DNA of 64,000 bases from JBELHO01 sp042091375 (GTDB taxonomy: Bacteria > Pseudomonadota > Gammaproteobacteria > Enterobacterales > Alteromonadaceae): contig JBELHO010000004.1 in the NCBI GenBank assembly GCA_042091375.1, positions 1 through 64,000 of the forward strand, given 5' to 3'. Both the position numbers and the translations under genes were made by a program. Positions 44,632 through 55,065 of this stretch are shown here, piece by piece. The stretch's first letter is position 1; each line of letters opens with the position of its first letter. The notes under the pieces were generated by a model. It was not told where the DNA came from. It worked only from the letters and a program-made list of their open reading frames with translations, and made no database searches.

Positions 44632-44736
44632 TGGTCTCTACAACTTTATCGCAGCGATCTCGAACGACTAACACAGATAAATGCTATACTTAAATCACTT
44701 TGTTATCCAATTTAATCGGTATTTCTATTAAAAATT

Positions 44737-45477
44737 ATGTGTCTATTGAAATTACTCACAAGGATGACTTTTTGCGTATGGTTGCTGTCTGCTAGTGTGA
44801 ATGCGCAGCAACCTCTGTTATTGGTGACTGAAATATATCCTCCGTACCAAGCATTAGATGCCAAAGATCAACTGACAGGTATAGCAACTGAGCGAGTAAA
44901 ACTTATATTTAACGAGGCAGGCCTTACGCATCAGATAAAATTCCTACCTTGGGCTAGAGCATATCAACAAGCGTTATTACAACCCGATGTGTTTATTTTT
45001 TCGATGATGAAGTTACCTGCCAGAGCCAATTCATTTACTTGGTTAGTGCCTTTGTGTGAAGTTAATGTATCCTTTTATAAATTAAAGGGCCGTGATGATA
45101 TTTCTATAAACTCGATTGAGCAGGCGAAAAACTATCGCATTGGGGTTGGTAGAGATCAGGGCAATGCTGTTTTTTTACAAGAGCAGGGCTTTGCAATAAA
45201 TGAGCAGTTAATCATAGTTAATAACAACGAGCAATTGCGAAAAATGTTAGTGCATAAACGCATTGATCTGCTGTTAACAACAGATGAATATATTCAAGAG
45301 ATAATTAAAAATAAACAGCTATACGCGGCGATGTTAGAATCAGAATTTACCGTAGACAGTCTAAAGAGAACCCTCTATTTAGCAGCGAATAAAGCAACCT
45401 CTGCTGAGCTTACCAATAAAATAATCAATGCCTATCAGCGGTTACCACCATCTTTGTTTGGTCAATGTATCCAATAG
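44737..45477 (+). CDS. Periplasmic solute-binding protein (amino-acid type, family 3)
   Basis: Product of 246 aa with a signal peptide (ending VNA near residue 23). LLVTEIYPPYQALDAKDQLTGIATERVKLIF and YRIGVGRDQGNAVFLQEQGF are typical of bacterial extracellular solute-binding family 3. No permease or ATPase gene is nearby, so it may serve as an orphan sensor- or transport-associated binding protein. A TATACT -10-like hexamer lies about 55 bp upstream. Confidence 0.85.
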   Translation: MCLLKLLTRMTFCVWLLSASVNAQQPLLLVTEIYPPYQALDAKDQLTGIATERVKLIFNEAGLTHQIKFLPWARAYQQALLQPDVFIFSMMKLPARANSFTWLVPLCEVNVSFYKLKGRDDISINSIEQAKNYRIGVGRDQGNAVFLQEQGFAINEQLIIVNNNEQLRKMLVHKRIDLLLTTDEYIQEIIKNKQLYAAMLESEFTVDSLKRTLYLAANKATSAELTNKIINAYQRLPPSLFGQCIQ

Positions 45478-45813
45478 CGTTTTTATTCTAACTTACTGCA
45501 CTGCAACACTATACTTCTTCAACATCGCAATGAGTTGATTGTCGATAGCTACTTGAACTATCGCCCAGACAAGCCTTACTTGCGCTCATACTAGCTTTAC
45601 CAGGGCATATTGATAGATAGTTCTGTTACTGGCAATTGTGGCTGTAAATATAGGGTGCAACAAATTGTTGACAGTATTTTTCTACAATAACCAGTTGCAC
45701 ATAGCGTTTCTATTGCCCGCTGTTATAATGTTGGCATTAATTTTAAAATAGCGTGTAATCTCTCGGCTGTGATCGGCTGTACACGCTTTCATGTTTATGG
45801 AGTGGTTCTTTTA
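45478..45813. other. Intergenic region before fumarylacetoacetase
   Basis: No gene or repeat was seen in this 336-bp gap. A TATAAT hexamer near 45724 may be the -10 of the next gene. Confidence 0.4.
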
Positions 45814-47136
45814 ATGTCTACATCACCTTTACTTAATGAAACTCATGATCCTTCGTTGCTCAGTTGGATCAGCTCAGCCAATAACTCAGATAGTGATTTT
45901 CCAATTCAAAATTTGCCTTTTGCGGTATTTAAAAACCGTGCTTCGGAACAAGCTTTTCGCGGCGGTGTGGCTATAGGTGATCAAATTGTCGATTTAGCCG
46001 CATTATCAAAGTTAGAGGTTTTTTCAGGTTTAGCGCAACAAGCTGTTGAAGCTTGTGCTAAAGACCAATTAAATACCTACATGGCGATGGGCAAAGCCGC
46101 TTGGTCGGCATTGCGTTTAGCACTATCAGAAGCACTTCGAGAAGGCGCTGCATTACAGACGCAAGTAGCGAGTTGTTTAGTTGCACAACACAATGCTGAA
46201 TATGCACTCCCTTGTCAAATCGGTGATTACACAGATTTTTATACTTCTATTCATCATGCCACATCGGTAGGCAAAAAATTTCGACCTGACAACCCTTTAC
46301 TACCCAATTATAAATGGGTACCTATTGGCTATCACGGCCGCTCATCATCAATTGAAGTATCAGGTGCTGACTTTAAACGGCCCAAAGGACAAACTAAGGC
46401 TCCCGATGCCACCGAGCCGTCTTTTGGCCCTTGTAAGCGTTTAGATTATGAACTAGAAGTCGGTATTTTTATTGGTGGCGGCAATAACTTAGGTGAGCCT
46501 ATTGCAATTGATAATGCTGATGATCACATATTTGGCCTTTGTTTGTTTAACGATTGGTCAGCTCGTGATATCCAAGGTTGGGAATACCAACCATTAGGGC
46601 CATTTTTGTCAAAGAGTTTTGCCTCAACAATTTCGCCGTGGATTGTAACGGCAGAAGCCCTAGCACCTTATCGCAGTGCTTGGACTCGAGATCTTGCTGA
46701 TCCACAACCCTTGCAATATCTAGAATCGGCAAATAATAGAGCAATGGGCTCGTTTGATATTGAGTTACAGGTATTATTGCAAACCGCTAAAATGCGAGAC
46801 AATAATGAAGCTGCGGTGCAATTGTCGCAATCAAATTTTAGTGACTCATATTGGACAGTCGCACAAATGGTTGCTCATCACTCAGTCAATGGTTGTAATT
46901 TACGCGCTGGCGATATGTTTGGCAGCGGCACTCAATCAGGGCCAAACCCCGAACAAGCTGGTTCAATGCTTGAATTATCGAATGCTGGAGCCGAGCCTGT
47001 GGTTTTACCTAATGGTGAAACGCGAGCGTTTTTAGCTGATGGCGATAAAGTTGCTCTGACCGGTTGGTGTGCTAAAGAGGGGGCTGCACGAATTGGTTTT
47101 GGCGCGGTATCAGCAACAATTTTACCGGCTGAGTGA
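45814..47136 (+). CDS. fahA: Fumarylacetoacetase
   Basis: Product of 440 aa from the ATG at 45814 (GGAG upstream); the frame opens 45 bp earlier without conservation. It hydrolyses fumarylacetoacetate to fumarate and acetoacetate, the last step of tyrosine and homogentisate breakdown. Signature parts: DFYTSIHHATSVGKKFRP, PIGYHGRSSSIEVSG, LDYELEVGIFIGGGN, FNDWSARDIQGWEYQPLGPFLSKSF and GDMFGSGTQSGP. Usually a hmgA or homogentisate cluster is adjacent; none is in this window. Confidence 0.96.
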   Translation: MSTSPLLNETHDPSLLSWISSANNSDSDFPIQNLPFAVFKNRASEQAFRGGVAIGDQIVDLAALSKLEVFSGLAQQAVEACAKDQLNTYMAMGKAAWSALRLALSEALREGAALQTQVASCLVAQHNAEYALPCQIGDYTDFYTSIHHATSVGKKFRPDNPLLPNYKWVPIGYHGRSSSIEVSGADFKRPKGQTKAPDATEPSFGPCKRLDYELEVGIFIGGGNNLGEPIAIDNADDHIFGLCLFNDWSARDIQGWEYQPLGPFLSKSFASTISPWIVTAEALAPYRSAWTRDLADPQPLQYLESANNRAMGSFDIELQVLLQTAKMRDNNEAAVQLSQSNFSDSYWTVAQMVAHHSVNGCNLRAGDMFGSGTQSGPNPEQAGSMLELSNAGAEPVVLPNGETRAFLADGDKVALTGWCAKEGAARIGFGAVSATILPAE

Positions 47137-47157
47137 GCACCGATTTTGTCAATCATT

Positions 47158-47185
47158 AACAAAGCAAGCCCAGGCTTGCTTTGTT
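47158..47185 (+). terminator. fahA terminator
   Basis: AACAAAGCAAGCC and GGCTTGCTTTGTT make a perfect 13-bp stem with a 2-nt loop, 22 nt after the stop codon. Confidence 0.8.
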
Positions 47186-47761
47186 GCCTTTAGATAAAAT
47201 AAACCAACAGATAAATGTATTGTTTATAGATGCAATATTTATAAACTTGTTTAGCCTTGCTCAGCTCAGTTTAGCTTCATCTCGGTATTTCTGGCTCATT
47301 GTCATTGTTCATAAAATTAAGTGTTGTTCATTTGTATCCAGAACAAAATCTGAGTGATTTTGAGCATTTTATCTATGCTAAGTAGTTGCGCAGTTAACAA
47401 CTTATGGCCTGCTGTTTTACTACTAACAGAAAAAAGTTCAATTTTTTTAGTTTTTTTTAATCTTTATTTTGAATAAGTATTTTTTTTTTAGATTGTTTTT
47501 GAATATTAATATACGAAGTATTTCGCATGTCAATATTTAGTCTATTGGCCTGTAAGCTATGTTAGTTGCGGAGTTTATAACGATTTGTAACAATTAGTTG
47601 TACAAATGTGACTAATTATCCGAGTTACATTTTAATATTCAAACTTTATTTACATCACTTTTGCCTTTAAACCCCCCTTGTAAACAGGCGCTCACTGCTT
47701 TATAAAATAGTATCTTGTACTTTTGTACAGAACTTTATGCGTCTTATTAGAATACTCACTA

Positions 47762-47817
47762 CATAAAAATTTACATAAACAAAATTTCTATTTGATAGAA
47801 ACTAGGAAGGAAACATC
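47762..47817 (+). repeat. Receptor leader repeat, copy 1
   Basis: CATAAAAATTTACATAAAC... to the AAGGAA ribosome site recurs almost unchanged at 51146-51201, directly before the second receptor. It shows that the duplication included the untranslated leader. Confidence 0.85.
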
Positions 47818-50373
47818 ATGTCATATAAATTTCGCGCAGGTACCATAGCTGTCGCTGTCAGTCTAGCATTAGGCTCATCTGCTTCATTTGCAGAAGAAGC
47901 TCAAGTTGCCGAACAAGAAGTAGAACGCATTGCCGTTGTTGGTTCTCGTGCAGCCCCAAGATCTGTGGCTGAATCACCAGTCCCTGTAGATATTGTTGGC
48001 GCTGACGAATTGGGAAGATCAGCCTCAAGTGATATGCTTGATCAATTACAAAGTGCTGTTCCCTCGTTTAACGTGCGAGCACAACCCATTTCTGATGCAG
48101 CAACGTTAATACGCCCAGTTAACTTGCGTGGGTTATCATCTGACAGTACCTTAATTTTAGTTAATGGCAAGCGTCGTCATCGCGCTTCTGTTATTGCTTT
48201 CCAAGGTGGTGGCGTGAACGATGGTGCGCAAGGTCCTGATGTTTCAGTTATCCCAAGTGTGGCGTTGAAACAAGTTGAAGTGTTGCGCGATGGTGCTGCG
48301 GCTCAATACGGCTCAGATGCAATCGCTGGGGTAATGAACTTTGTGTTAAAAGATGATGCCGACGGCGGTTCTTTGTCTGTTAAGCACGGTGAATACTATG
48401 AAGGTGACGGTACCACAACAATTGTTGATGGTAATGTCGGTATGCCTTTCACTGACGATGGTTTTGTCAATTTAAGTTTTCAATTAAAAAATGCTGACGC
48501 GACTAGCCGAAGCGTACAACGCCCTGATGCGGCTGGTCTTATTGCCGCAGGTAATACTGATGTGCCTGATCCAGCAATGATTTGGGGTAGCCCAGAGATC
48601 AAAGACGACATTACTATTTTTGCTAATGTTGGTTTAGATTTAGGCGATGATAAAGAATTTTACATGTTCGGTAACTATTCTGAGCGTGACGCAGAAGGCG
48701 GATTTTACTATCGTAACCCACACAATCGCGGCAACGTTTTCTCAATTGATGGTGGCGAAACGCTATTAGTGGGTGATGTTGGCCTTGCAACAACGGGTGT
48801 AGCTACATGTGGTACACCAGTAGTTCCTGCTAATGTACCAAATGTATTAGTTACTGATGCTTACTTGGCTATGGTCGCTGATCCTAACTGTTTTTCAATG
48901 AACCAACTTATGCCAGGTGGTTATACACCGCGTTTTGGCGGTAACATTGTCGATACTTCATTGACTATTGGTACCTCAGGTGAGTTTAGTTCTGGTTGGT
49001 TTAAAGACTGGTACTTCGACCTAAGCGGTTCAGTCGGTAATAACAAATCTACCTTCTTACTTAAAAATACCTTAAACCCTTCATTAGGTCTTGATACGCC
49101 ATTTGATTTCGAAACGGGTGGTTATTCACAATTAGAGAAAACCTTTAATTTTGATTTAGTTAAAGAATTTGATGCCGGTTTTGAAGAGCCGCTAAATTTT
49201 GCTATGGGTGCTGAATGGCGTGAAGAAAGCTTTGAAATCACTGCTGGTGATGAAGCGTCTTGGAAAGCAGGTCCTTATGCTTCGCAAGGTTTTAACGTTG
49301 GCTCGCATGGTTTTAAAGGTTTTGGTCCAGAAGCGCAAGGTATTAACACCCGTCGCAGTGTTGCCTTGTACAGTGATGTCGAAGTGCAATTTACTGAGGC
49401 GCTATTAGTCGGTGCAGCATTGCGCTATGAAGACTTTACTTCGTTTGGTGATACCTTAAACTACAAGTTAACAGCCCAGTATGCGCTTAATGATGAAGTG
49501 TCTCTTCGCGCATCACATAGTACTGGTTTTAGAGCTCCAACTGTTGGTCAAGCCAACGTAGTTAACACTGCAACTTCACTTGTCAGCGGTGAGCTGATCC
49601 AAAGCTTTACTGCGCCGCCAACTGATCCGCTTGCCGCGTTTTACGGTGGTAAAGAATTAACACCTGAAGAGTCAGTGAGTTATGCTACCGGTATTGTTTA
49701 CAATTCAGGAGATTTCTTCCTAACTGCTGATTACTTCAATATTGAAGTGACAGATCGTATTGCTCAATCAAGCCAAATTACCGTTAGAGCTGAAGATTAC
49801 GATGCTTTAGAAGCCGCTGGGGTACAAAATCCTGAATTAATTTCAGCTGTTACCTATTTTGCAAATGACTTCGACACTACAACCCAAGGCCTTGATTTAG
49901 TTGCTAGTTATTCAATGCAATTAATGGATGGTGATACTGACTTCAGTCTAGCTTATAACTGGACCGACACCAAAGTAGATTCATTCAATCCAGATACAAC
50001 AAATGCTGGTAAAGTTAAGCGTCTTGAAGATGGTATTCCTGCACATCGCGCAACATTGACTATGGCGCAATCATGGGAAGACATTAGCATGTTTGTTCGC
50101 GCCAACTACTTTGGTGAATATTTTGCCACTCATGTTGATGAAACTACTGCACCATATGCTGAAACTGCTGATGCGGCAGTGACCTTTGATGTTGAAGCAA
50201 GTTACTTCTACAGTGATGCTTTAACATTCTCTGCGGGTGCCATGAACATCTTTGACCAAGAAGCGCAAAAACTACAATCTGAAGCTGATTGTTGTGGTGG
50301 TGTATACTACGAAAGTGGTCCTCTTGATTACAATGGTGGTTACTACTACGTTAAAGCGAGTTATAACTTTTAA
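47818..50373 (+). CDS. TonB-dependent outer-membrane receptor A
   Basis: Product of 851 aa with a signal peptide (1-25, ending SFA). The plug domain starts with VERIAVVGSRAAPRSVAESPVPVDIVG, followed by RPVNLRGLSSDSTLILVNGKRRHR and VEVLRDGAAAQYGSDAIAGVMNFVLK, the hallmark segments of the plug. The remaining about 650 residues form the 22-strand barrel ending YYYVKASYNF with the terminal aromatic residue for BAM recognition. Such receptors import large or scarce ligands (siderophores, cobalamin, oligosaccharides). No cognate transport or enzyme gene is adjacent, so the ligand is unknown. Confidence 0.95.
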   Translation: MSYKFRAGTIAVAVSLALGSSASFAEEAQVAEQEVERIAVVGSRAAPRSVAESPVPVDIVGADELGRSASSDMLDQLQSAVPSFNVRAQPISDAATLIRPVNLRGLSSDSTLILVNGKRRHRASVIAFQGGGVNDGAQGPDVSVIPSVALKQVEVLRDGAAAQYGSDAIAGVMNFVLKDDADGGSLSVKHGEYYEGDGTTTIVDGNVGMPFTDDGFVNLSFQLKNADATSRSVQRPDAAGLIAAGNTDVPDPAMIWGSPEIKDDITIFANVGLDLGDDKEFYMFGNYSERDAEGGFYYRNPHNRGNVFSIDGGETLLVGDVGLATTGVATCGTPVVPANVPNVLVTDAYLAMVADPNCFSMNQLMPGGYTPRFGGNIVDTSLTIGTSGEFSSGWFKDWYFDLSGSVGNNKSTFLLKNTLNPSLGLDTPFDFETGGYSQLEKTFNFDLVKEFDAGFEEPLNFAMGAEWREESFEITAGDEASWKAGPYASQGFNVGSHGFKGFGPEAQGINTRRSVALYSDVEVQFTEALLVGAALRYEDFTSFGDTLNYKLTAQYALNDEVSLRASHSTGFRAPTVGQANVVNTATSLVSGELIQSFTAPPTDPLAAFYGGKELTPEESVSYATGIVYNSGDFFLTADYFNIEVTDRIAQSSQITVRAEDYDALEAAGVQNPELISAVTYFANDFDTTTQGLDLVASYSMQLMDGDTDFSLAYNWTDTKVDSFNPDTTNAGKVKRLEDGIPAHRATLTMAQSWEDISMFVRANYFGEYFATHVDETTAPYAETADAAVTFDVEASYFYSDALTFSAGAMNIFDQEAQKLQSEADCCGGVYYESGPLDYNGGYYYVKASYNF

Positions 50374-50396
50374 TTAGTTTTATATTATACCGCTTA

Positions 50397-50424
50397 AAAG
50401 CTCGGCATTCGCCGGGCTTTTTTT
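50397..50424 (+). terminator. Terminator of receptor A
   Basis: AAAGCTCGGC and GCCGGGCTTT pair around ATTC and run into a T-tract. Confidence 0.85.
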
Positions 50425-51145
50425 ATACTTATTAAAATCTTAGAATCAAATACCCCACTATATATACCCATGACTTGTTCAACTTTGGTCAATAAATATT
50501 TGGTTTGTGGTTTAGCATACTAGAATGATTTTCTATTACTTGTTAGTGAAATTGCTATAGGCATTGGTAAAAAAGTCATTTGTCGCGATGTCATCAAGAA
50601 ATTATCCCAGAGCAGTTAGACTGCTGTGCTTTTAAATCCTGCTCTTGGCGGAAATAAGTTATTGGCAACTTTAACTGATAACGAAAAATTTTATATCTAA
50701 GAACCGCTACAAATCTAAAATATCGCGCGGATAATATTCAAACCCCATTAAAAAACACAATAATATTAATAACCTGACAATTGATTTTCGCTCTTATAAA
50801 AAAGATTAAAACACAAGTTTATAACTTAGTTTTAACTTTTGTTTTGAGATGTAAACTCATTTTGATTGTTTTTTGAGTCGATTCACCAAGTATTTCACAT
50901 GCCTTTATTTAGTAAGGCTACCTACAAGCCATTATATATGGGTTTTAATAGTAATAGAGTTGAGTGCGACCAGTGATGTTATTCATTAATCAAGGTCCCT
51001 GTTAAATTTTTTCTTTATTTACATTTATTTTACTTTATAATAACTGTTGTGAATACATATTGACTAAATTATATAATATTTGAAGGTCATATGATATTTG
51101 GTTTTTTTATGAGTTGTTTTATATGTCTTACAAGAATATTTAGTC

Positions 51146-51201
51146 CATAAAAATTTACATAAACAAAAGTTCGCTTTAATAGAAACTAGAAAGGAAATAT
51201 T
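51146..51201 (+). repeat. Receptor leader repeat, copy 2
   Basis: Nearly identical to 47762-47817, including GATAGAAACTAG/AATAGAAACTAG and the AAGGAA ribosome site before the ATG. Confidence 0.85.
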
Positions 51202-53808
51202 ATGTCTTATAAATTTCGCGCTGGTACGATAGCTGTTGCTGTCAGTCTAGCATTGGGCTCATCTGCTTCATTTGCAGCACCAGCTCAAGTTACCGAACAA
51301 GAAGTAGAACGCATTGCCGTGGTTGGTTCTCGTGCAGCCCCAAGATCTGTGGCTGAATCGCCAGTTCCCATTGATATTGTCGGCGCAGATGAATTAGGAA
51401 GAACAGCCTCAAGTGATATGCTTGATCAATTGCAAAGTACAGTACCCTCATTTAACGTGCGGGCACAGCCCATATCTGATGCGGCAACCTTAATACGCCC
51501 AGTTAACCTTCGCGGGTTATCGTCTGACAGTACCTTGATTTTGGTTAATGGCAAGCGTCGGCACCGCGCCTCTGTTATAGTTTTCCAAGGCGGTGGTGTC
51601 AACGATGGGTCGCAAGGCCCCGACGTTTCAGTGATCCCAAGTGTGGCGTTAAAACAAGTTGAAGTGCTGCGCGATGGTGCTGCGGCCCAATACGGCTCGG
51701 ATGCCATTGCTGGAGTCATGAACTTTGTGTTAAAAGACGATGCCGACGGTGGTTCTTTGTCTGTAAAACAAGGTGAATATTATGAAGGTGACGGAACCAC
51801 AACAATTATTGATGGTAATTTAGGTATGCCTTTTACCGACGATGGTTTTGTTAACTTGAGTTTCCAATTAAAAAATGCCGATCCAACCAGCCGAAGTGTA
51901 CAACGTCCTGATGCCGCAGCCTTGATTGAGGCAGGTAATACTGATGTGCCCGATCCAGCGATGATTTGGGGTAATCCAAAAATTAAAGACGACATTACGA
52001 TTTTTGCTAATGTTGGTTTAGATTTAGGCGATGATAAAGAATTTTACATGTTCGGTAACTATGCTGAACGTGATGTTGAAGGGGGATTTTATTACCGCAA
52101 CCCACACAATCGCGATAACATTTTTTCAATTGACGAAGGAAAAACATTGTTAGTGGGTGATGTTGGTTTTGCCAATGATGGAGTCGCAACCTGTCAAGTG
52201 TCCAACGTATATCGCGAAACAATAATGGGGTTAAACGATTCTTCTTCAGGCGTTCCTTCTAATGTACCAAATGTATTAGATACTCAAGCCTACCAAGACA
52301 TGGTAGCTGATCCTAATTGTTTCTCAATGAACCAGCTCATGCCAGGTGGTTATACGCCCCGTTTTGGCGGTAACATTGTCGATACTTCATTAGTCATTGG
52401 AACTTCAGGCGAGTTTAGCACTGGTTGGTTAAAAGGTTGGTATTTCGATTTGAGTGGCGCAGTGGGTAATAATAAATCCACTTTTTTATTGAATAATAGC
52501 TTGAATGCCTCATTGGGACTTGATTCACCAGTTGATTTCGACACAGGTGGTTATTCACAATTAGAGAAAATGTTTAATGTGGACTTAGTGAAAGAATTTG
52601 ACGCTGGTTTTGAAGAGCCACTTAATTTCGCTATGGGGGCTGAATGGCGCGAAGAGAGCTTTGAAATCACTGGCGGCGAAGAAGCCTCTTGGCAAGCTGG
52701 TGCTTATGCGGCACAAGGTTTTAATATTGGCGCACATGGCTTTAAAGGGTTTGGTCCAGAAGCACAAGGTATCAATACGCGTCGCAGTGTCGCCTTATAC
52801 AGCGATGTTGAAATACAATTTACCGAAGCGCTATTAGTTGCTGCGGCATTGCGCTACGAAGACTTTACTTCGTTTGGCGATACCCTTAACTATAAGTTAA
52901 CAGCTCAGTATGCAGTTAATGATGAATTGTCACTGCGCGCATCACACAGTACCGGTTTTAGAGCACCGACTGTTGGTCAAGCCAATGTAGTCAATACGTC
53001 AACCTCCGTCTCTTCAGATACCGGAGAGCTGATCCAGAGCTTTATAGCGCCGCCAACGAATCCACTAGCAGCCTTTTACGGCGGTAAAGAATTAACGCCT
53101 GAAGAGTCGGTAAGTTATGCAGCGGGTATTGTCTTCAACAACGGCGATTTCTTTTTAACTGTCGATTATTTTAACATCGAAGTGACGGATCGTATTGCTC
53201 AATCAAGTCAAATTACCGTTGAGGCTGAAGATTACGACGCGCTAGAAGCCGCTGGGGTACAAAACCCTGAGTTAATTTCAGCTGTTACCTATTTTGCTAA
53301 TGACTTTGATACCACCACCCAAGGTGTTGATATAGTTGCAAACTATTCAATGCAATTGATGGATGGCGACACTGACTTTAGTTTAGCCTATAACTGGACT
53401 GACACTGAGGTTGATTCATTCAATCCTGATACTATAGACGCGGGTAAAGTGGAACGTTTAGAAGATGGTATTCCCGCACACCGCGCTACATTGACCATGG
53501 CGCAAAAATGGCAAGACATTAGCTTGTTCGTTCGCACCAACTATTTTGGTGAATATTATGCGACTCATGCTGATGATGTGACGGCTGAAGGCTCTGAGAC
53601 CGCAGATGCAGCGGTAACCGTTGACCTTGAGGCTAGTTATTACTACAGTGACGCTTTAACACTCTCTGCCGGTGCCAATAATATCTTTGATCAAGAAGCG
53701 CAGAAATTACAAGAAGGTAACAACTGGAGTGGTGCTATATACTATGAAAGTGGTCCATTTGATTACAATGGTGGTTACTATTACGTCAAAGCGAGTTATA
53801 ACTTTTAA
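51202..53808 (+). CDS. TonB-dependent outer-membrane receptor B, tandem paralogue of A
   Basis: Product of 868 aa, the same architecture as receptor A and very similar throughout. The largest difference is an insertion at about residues 332-352 (VSNVYRETIMGLNDSSSG) next to the cysteine of a barrel loop, in place of a shorter segment in A. A shorter change lies near residue 600 (SVSSDTGELIQ), and the CC near the C-terminus of A is replaced by NN. These changes affect loops, so the two receptors may differ in ligand or phage sensitivity. Confidence 0.95.
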   Translation: MSYKFRAGTIAVAVSLALGSSASFAAPAQVTEQEVERIAVVGSRAAPRSVAESPVPIDIVGADELGRTASSDMLDQLQSTVPSFNVRAQPISDAATLIRPVNLRGLSSDSTLILVNGKRRHRASVIVFQGGGVNDGSQGPDVSVIPSVALKQVEVLRDGAAAQYGSDAIAGVMNFVLKDDADGGSLSVKQGEYYEGDGTTTIIDGNLGMPFTDDGFVNLSFQLKNADPTSRSVQRPDAAALIEAGNTDVPDPAMIWGNPKIKDDITIFANVGLDLGDDKEFYMFGNYAERDVEGGFYYRNPHNRDNIFSIDEGKTLLVGDVGFANDGVATCQVSNVYRETIMGLNDSSSGVPSNVPNVLDTQAYQDMVADPNCFSMNQLMPGGYTPRFGGNIVDTSLVIGTSGEFSTGWLKGWYFDLSGAVGNNKSTFLLNNSLNASLGLDSPVDFDTGGYSQLEKMFNVDLVKEFDAGFEEPLNFAMGAEWREESFEITGGEEASWQAGAYAAQGFNIGAHGFKGFGPEAQGINTRRSVALYSDVEIQFTEALLVAAALRYEDFTSFGDTLNYKLTAQYAVNDELSLRASHSTGFRAPTVGQANVVNTSTSVSSDTGELIQSFIAPPTNPLAAFYGGKELTPEESVSYAAGIVFNNGDFFLTVDYFNIEVTDRIAQSSQITVEAEDYDALEAAGVQNPELISAVTYFANDFDTTTQGVDIVANYSMQLMDGDTDFSLAYNWTDTEVDSFNPDTIDAGKVERLEDGIPAHRATLTMAQKWQDISLFVRTNYFGEYYATHADDVTAEGSETADAAVTVDLEASYYYSDALTLSAGANNIFDQEAQKLQEGNNWSGAIYYESGPFDYNGGYYYVKASYNF

Positions 53809-53830
53809 TTAGTTTTTACATTGTATTGTG

Positions 53831-53860
53831 AAAAGCTCAGCTTCTGCTGAGCTTTTTTAT
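53831..53860 (+). terminator. Terminator of receptor B (also faces cca)
   Basis: AAAAGCTCAGC and GCTGAGCTTTT around TTCT with T-tract. It resembles the terminator of receptor A and, read on the other strand, can also serve cca. Confidence 0.85.
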
Positions 53861-53871
53861 TTGCTTGATTG

Positions 53872-55065
53872 TTAATTAATACTGCTGTGTTGCTCGATAT
53901 ATTTAGTCATACTATTTAATCGGGCGTCATTAACAGCGGCTTTAATTGCCTGTCCTTTTAAACCTTGAGCAACGTATTCTTTAGCATTAATTGCCTTTAA
54001 TCGATCGGCTAAGGTCAATAAATATTTGCTTTGTGGGTAAGGTTTGTCAGTGCCATTATCGGCTATTTGACTGTAATGATCTGCTTGGCAGACCATAAGT
54101 AGATCTTTGAGTAGTTGTGGCTTGCGCCAAACATCAATATCATTAAATAATGACAATATTTGTTGAGCACTTAATGCAAATGCTCGATGGCATAATGCCA
54201 AGTGCTTGTATGCCTTAGATGATAAAATTTTAATTTCATTTGATGATTTAAGTCGATTTAACATTTGTTCAACTTGCTGTTCAGTATACTTGTGTTGTAA
54301 ACCCAGTACTAAGGCAGCAAAACGAATAGTGGTTTTTGAAGATAAACCACTAACTGCTATTAATCTAGTTCTTGCCTGTGTTTGCCAAACTTGGCCAACT
54401 TCTGGCAATATGGCTGGCAAAGCATGGCATTGATCTAATACGTCGAAAAATACCCAAGGCGATTTATCGCCAATACTGCGCAGCACTTCTTGTAATACAC
54501 GCTCTGTTGAAAGACTTTGTAACTCACCCGTTTGGCTGATCTCAGTCATTAACCGCATAGTATCGGCACAAATAGTAAAGTTTAAATAGTGATATCGCGC
54601 AGCAAAACGCGCCACGCGCAGAACCCGCAATGGATCTTCACTAAAGGCCGGTGACACATGACGAAGTATTCTATCTTTTAAATCTTTAACGCCGTGGTAG
54701 GGGTCGATGATATTGCCCTGGGCATCTTGCGCTATGGCATTAACAGTGAGATCTCTGCGCAATAGATCTTGCGCTAGGGTCACATCTGCTGACGCTGAAC
54801 AAATAAACCCCGTATAACCTTTGCCCTGTTTTTTTTCTGTGCGAGCCAGGGCGTATTCGTCTTTTGATTGCGGGTGTAAAAAAACTGGGAAATCTTTGCC
54901 CACTTGAGTGAATCCAAGGGCTAGCATTTGCTCAACTGTCGCGCCAACTACCACATAATCTTTGTCTTTAACTTGGCGTTGTAATAATTGATCGCGAACA
55001 GCCCCACCGACTAGGTAATAATTGAGGGGAAGACTGTTATTAGGCTTTTCTAAGTGGGTATGCAT
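53872..55065 (-). CDS. cca: CCA tRNA nucleotidyltransferase
   Basis: Product of 397 aa. The enzyme adds or repairs the CCA end of tRNAs. Core motifs are YYLVGGAVRDQLL (20-27), DKDYVVVG, EDPLRVLRVARFAARY and LLRRDLTVNAIAQD. Gammaproteobacterial Cca usually has a C-terminal HD phosphohydrolase site with ...HDLGK; here the segment reads RFAALVLGLQHKYTE, so the metal-binding HD pair is lost. The enzyme should keep nucleotidyltransferase activity but lack the phosphatase. The next gene on its upstream side is divergent. Confidence 0.93.
   Translation of the reverse strand: MHTHLEKPNNSLPLNYYLVGGAVRDQLLQRQVKDKDYVVVGATVEQMLALGFTQVGKDFPVFLHPQSKDEYALARTEKKQGKGYTGFICSASADVTLAQDLLRRDLTVNAIAQDAQGNIIDPYHGVKDLKDRILRHVSPAFSEDPLRVLRVARFAARYHYLNFTICADTMRLMTEISQTGELQSLSTERVLQEVLRSIGDKSPWVFFDVLDQCHALPAILPEVGQVWQTQARTRLIAVSGLSSKTTIRFAALVLGLQHKYTEQQVEQMLNRLKSSNEIKILSSKAYKHLALCHRAFALSAQQILSLFNDIDVWRKPQLLKDLLMVCQADHYSQIADNGTDKPYPQSKYLLTLADRLKAINAKEYVAQGLKGQAIKAAVNDARLNSMTKYIEQHSSIN

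Larger units (their letters stand above)
47137..47817. other. Intergenic region with terminator and receptor leader
   Basis: A 681-bp gap. The left end has the fahA terminator. The rest is very AT-rich with no coding frame. A stretch near 47510-47545 (AAGTATTTCGCATG...ATTTAGT) is matched near 50895 before the second receptor, and the last 56 bp form the leader repeated at 51146. Confidence 0.6.
50374..51201. other. Intergenic region between the duplicated receptors
   Basis: An 828-bp AT-rich gap. It contains the terminator of receptor A at its left end and, at the right, the copied leader and a partly conserved upstream block. No coding frame was seen. Confidence 0.6.
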
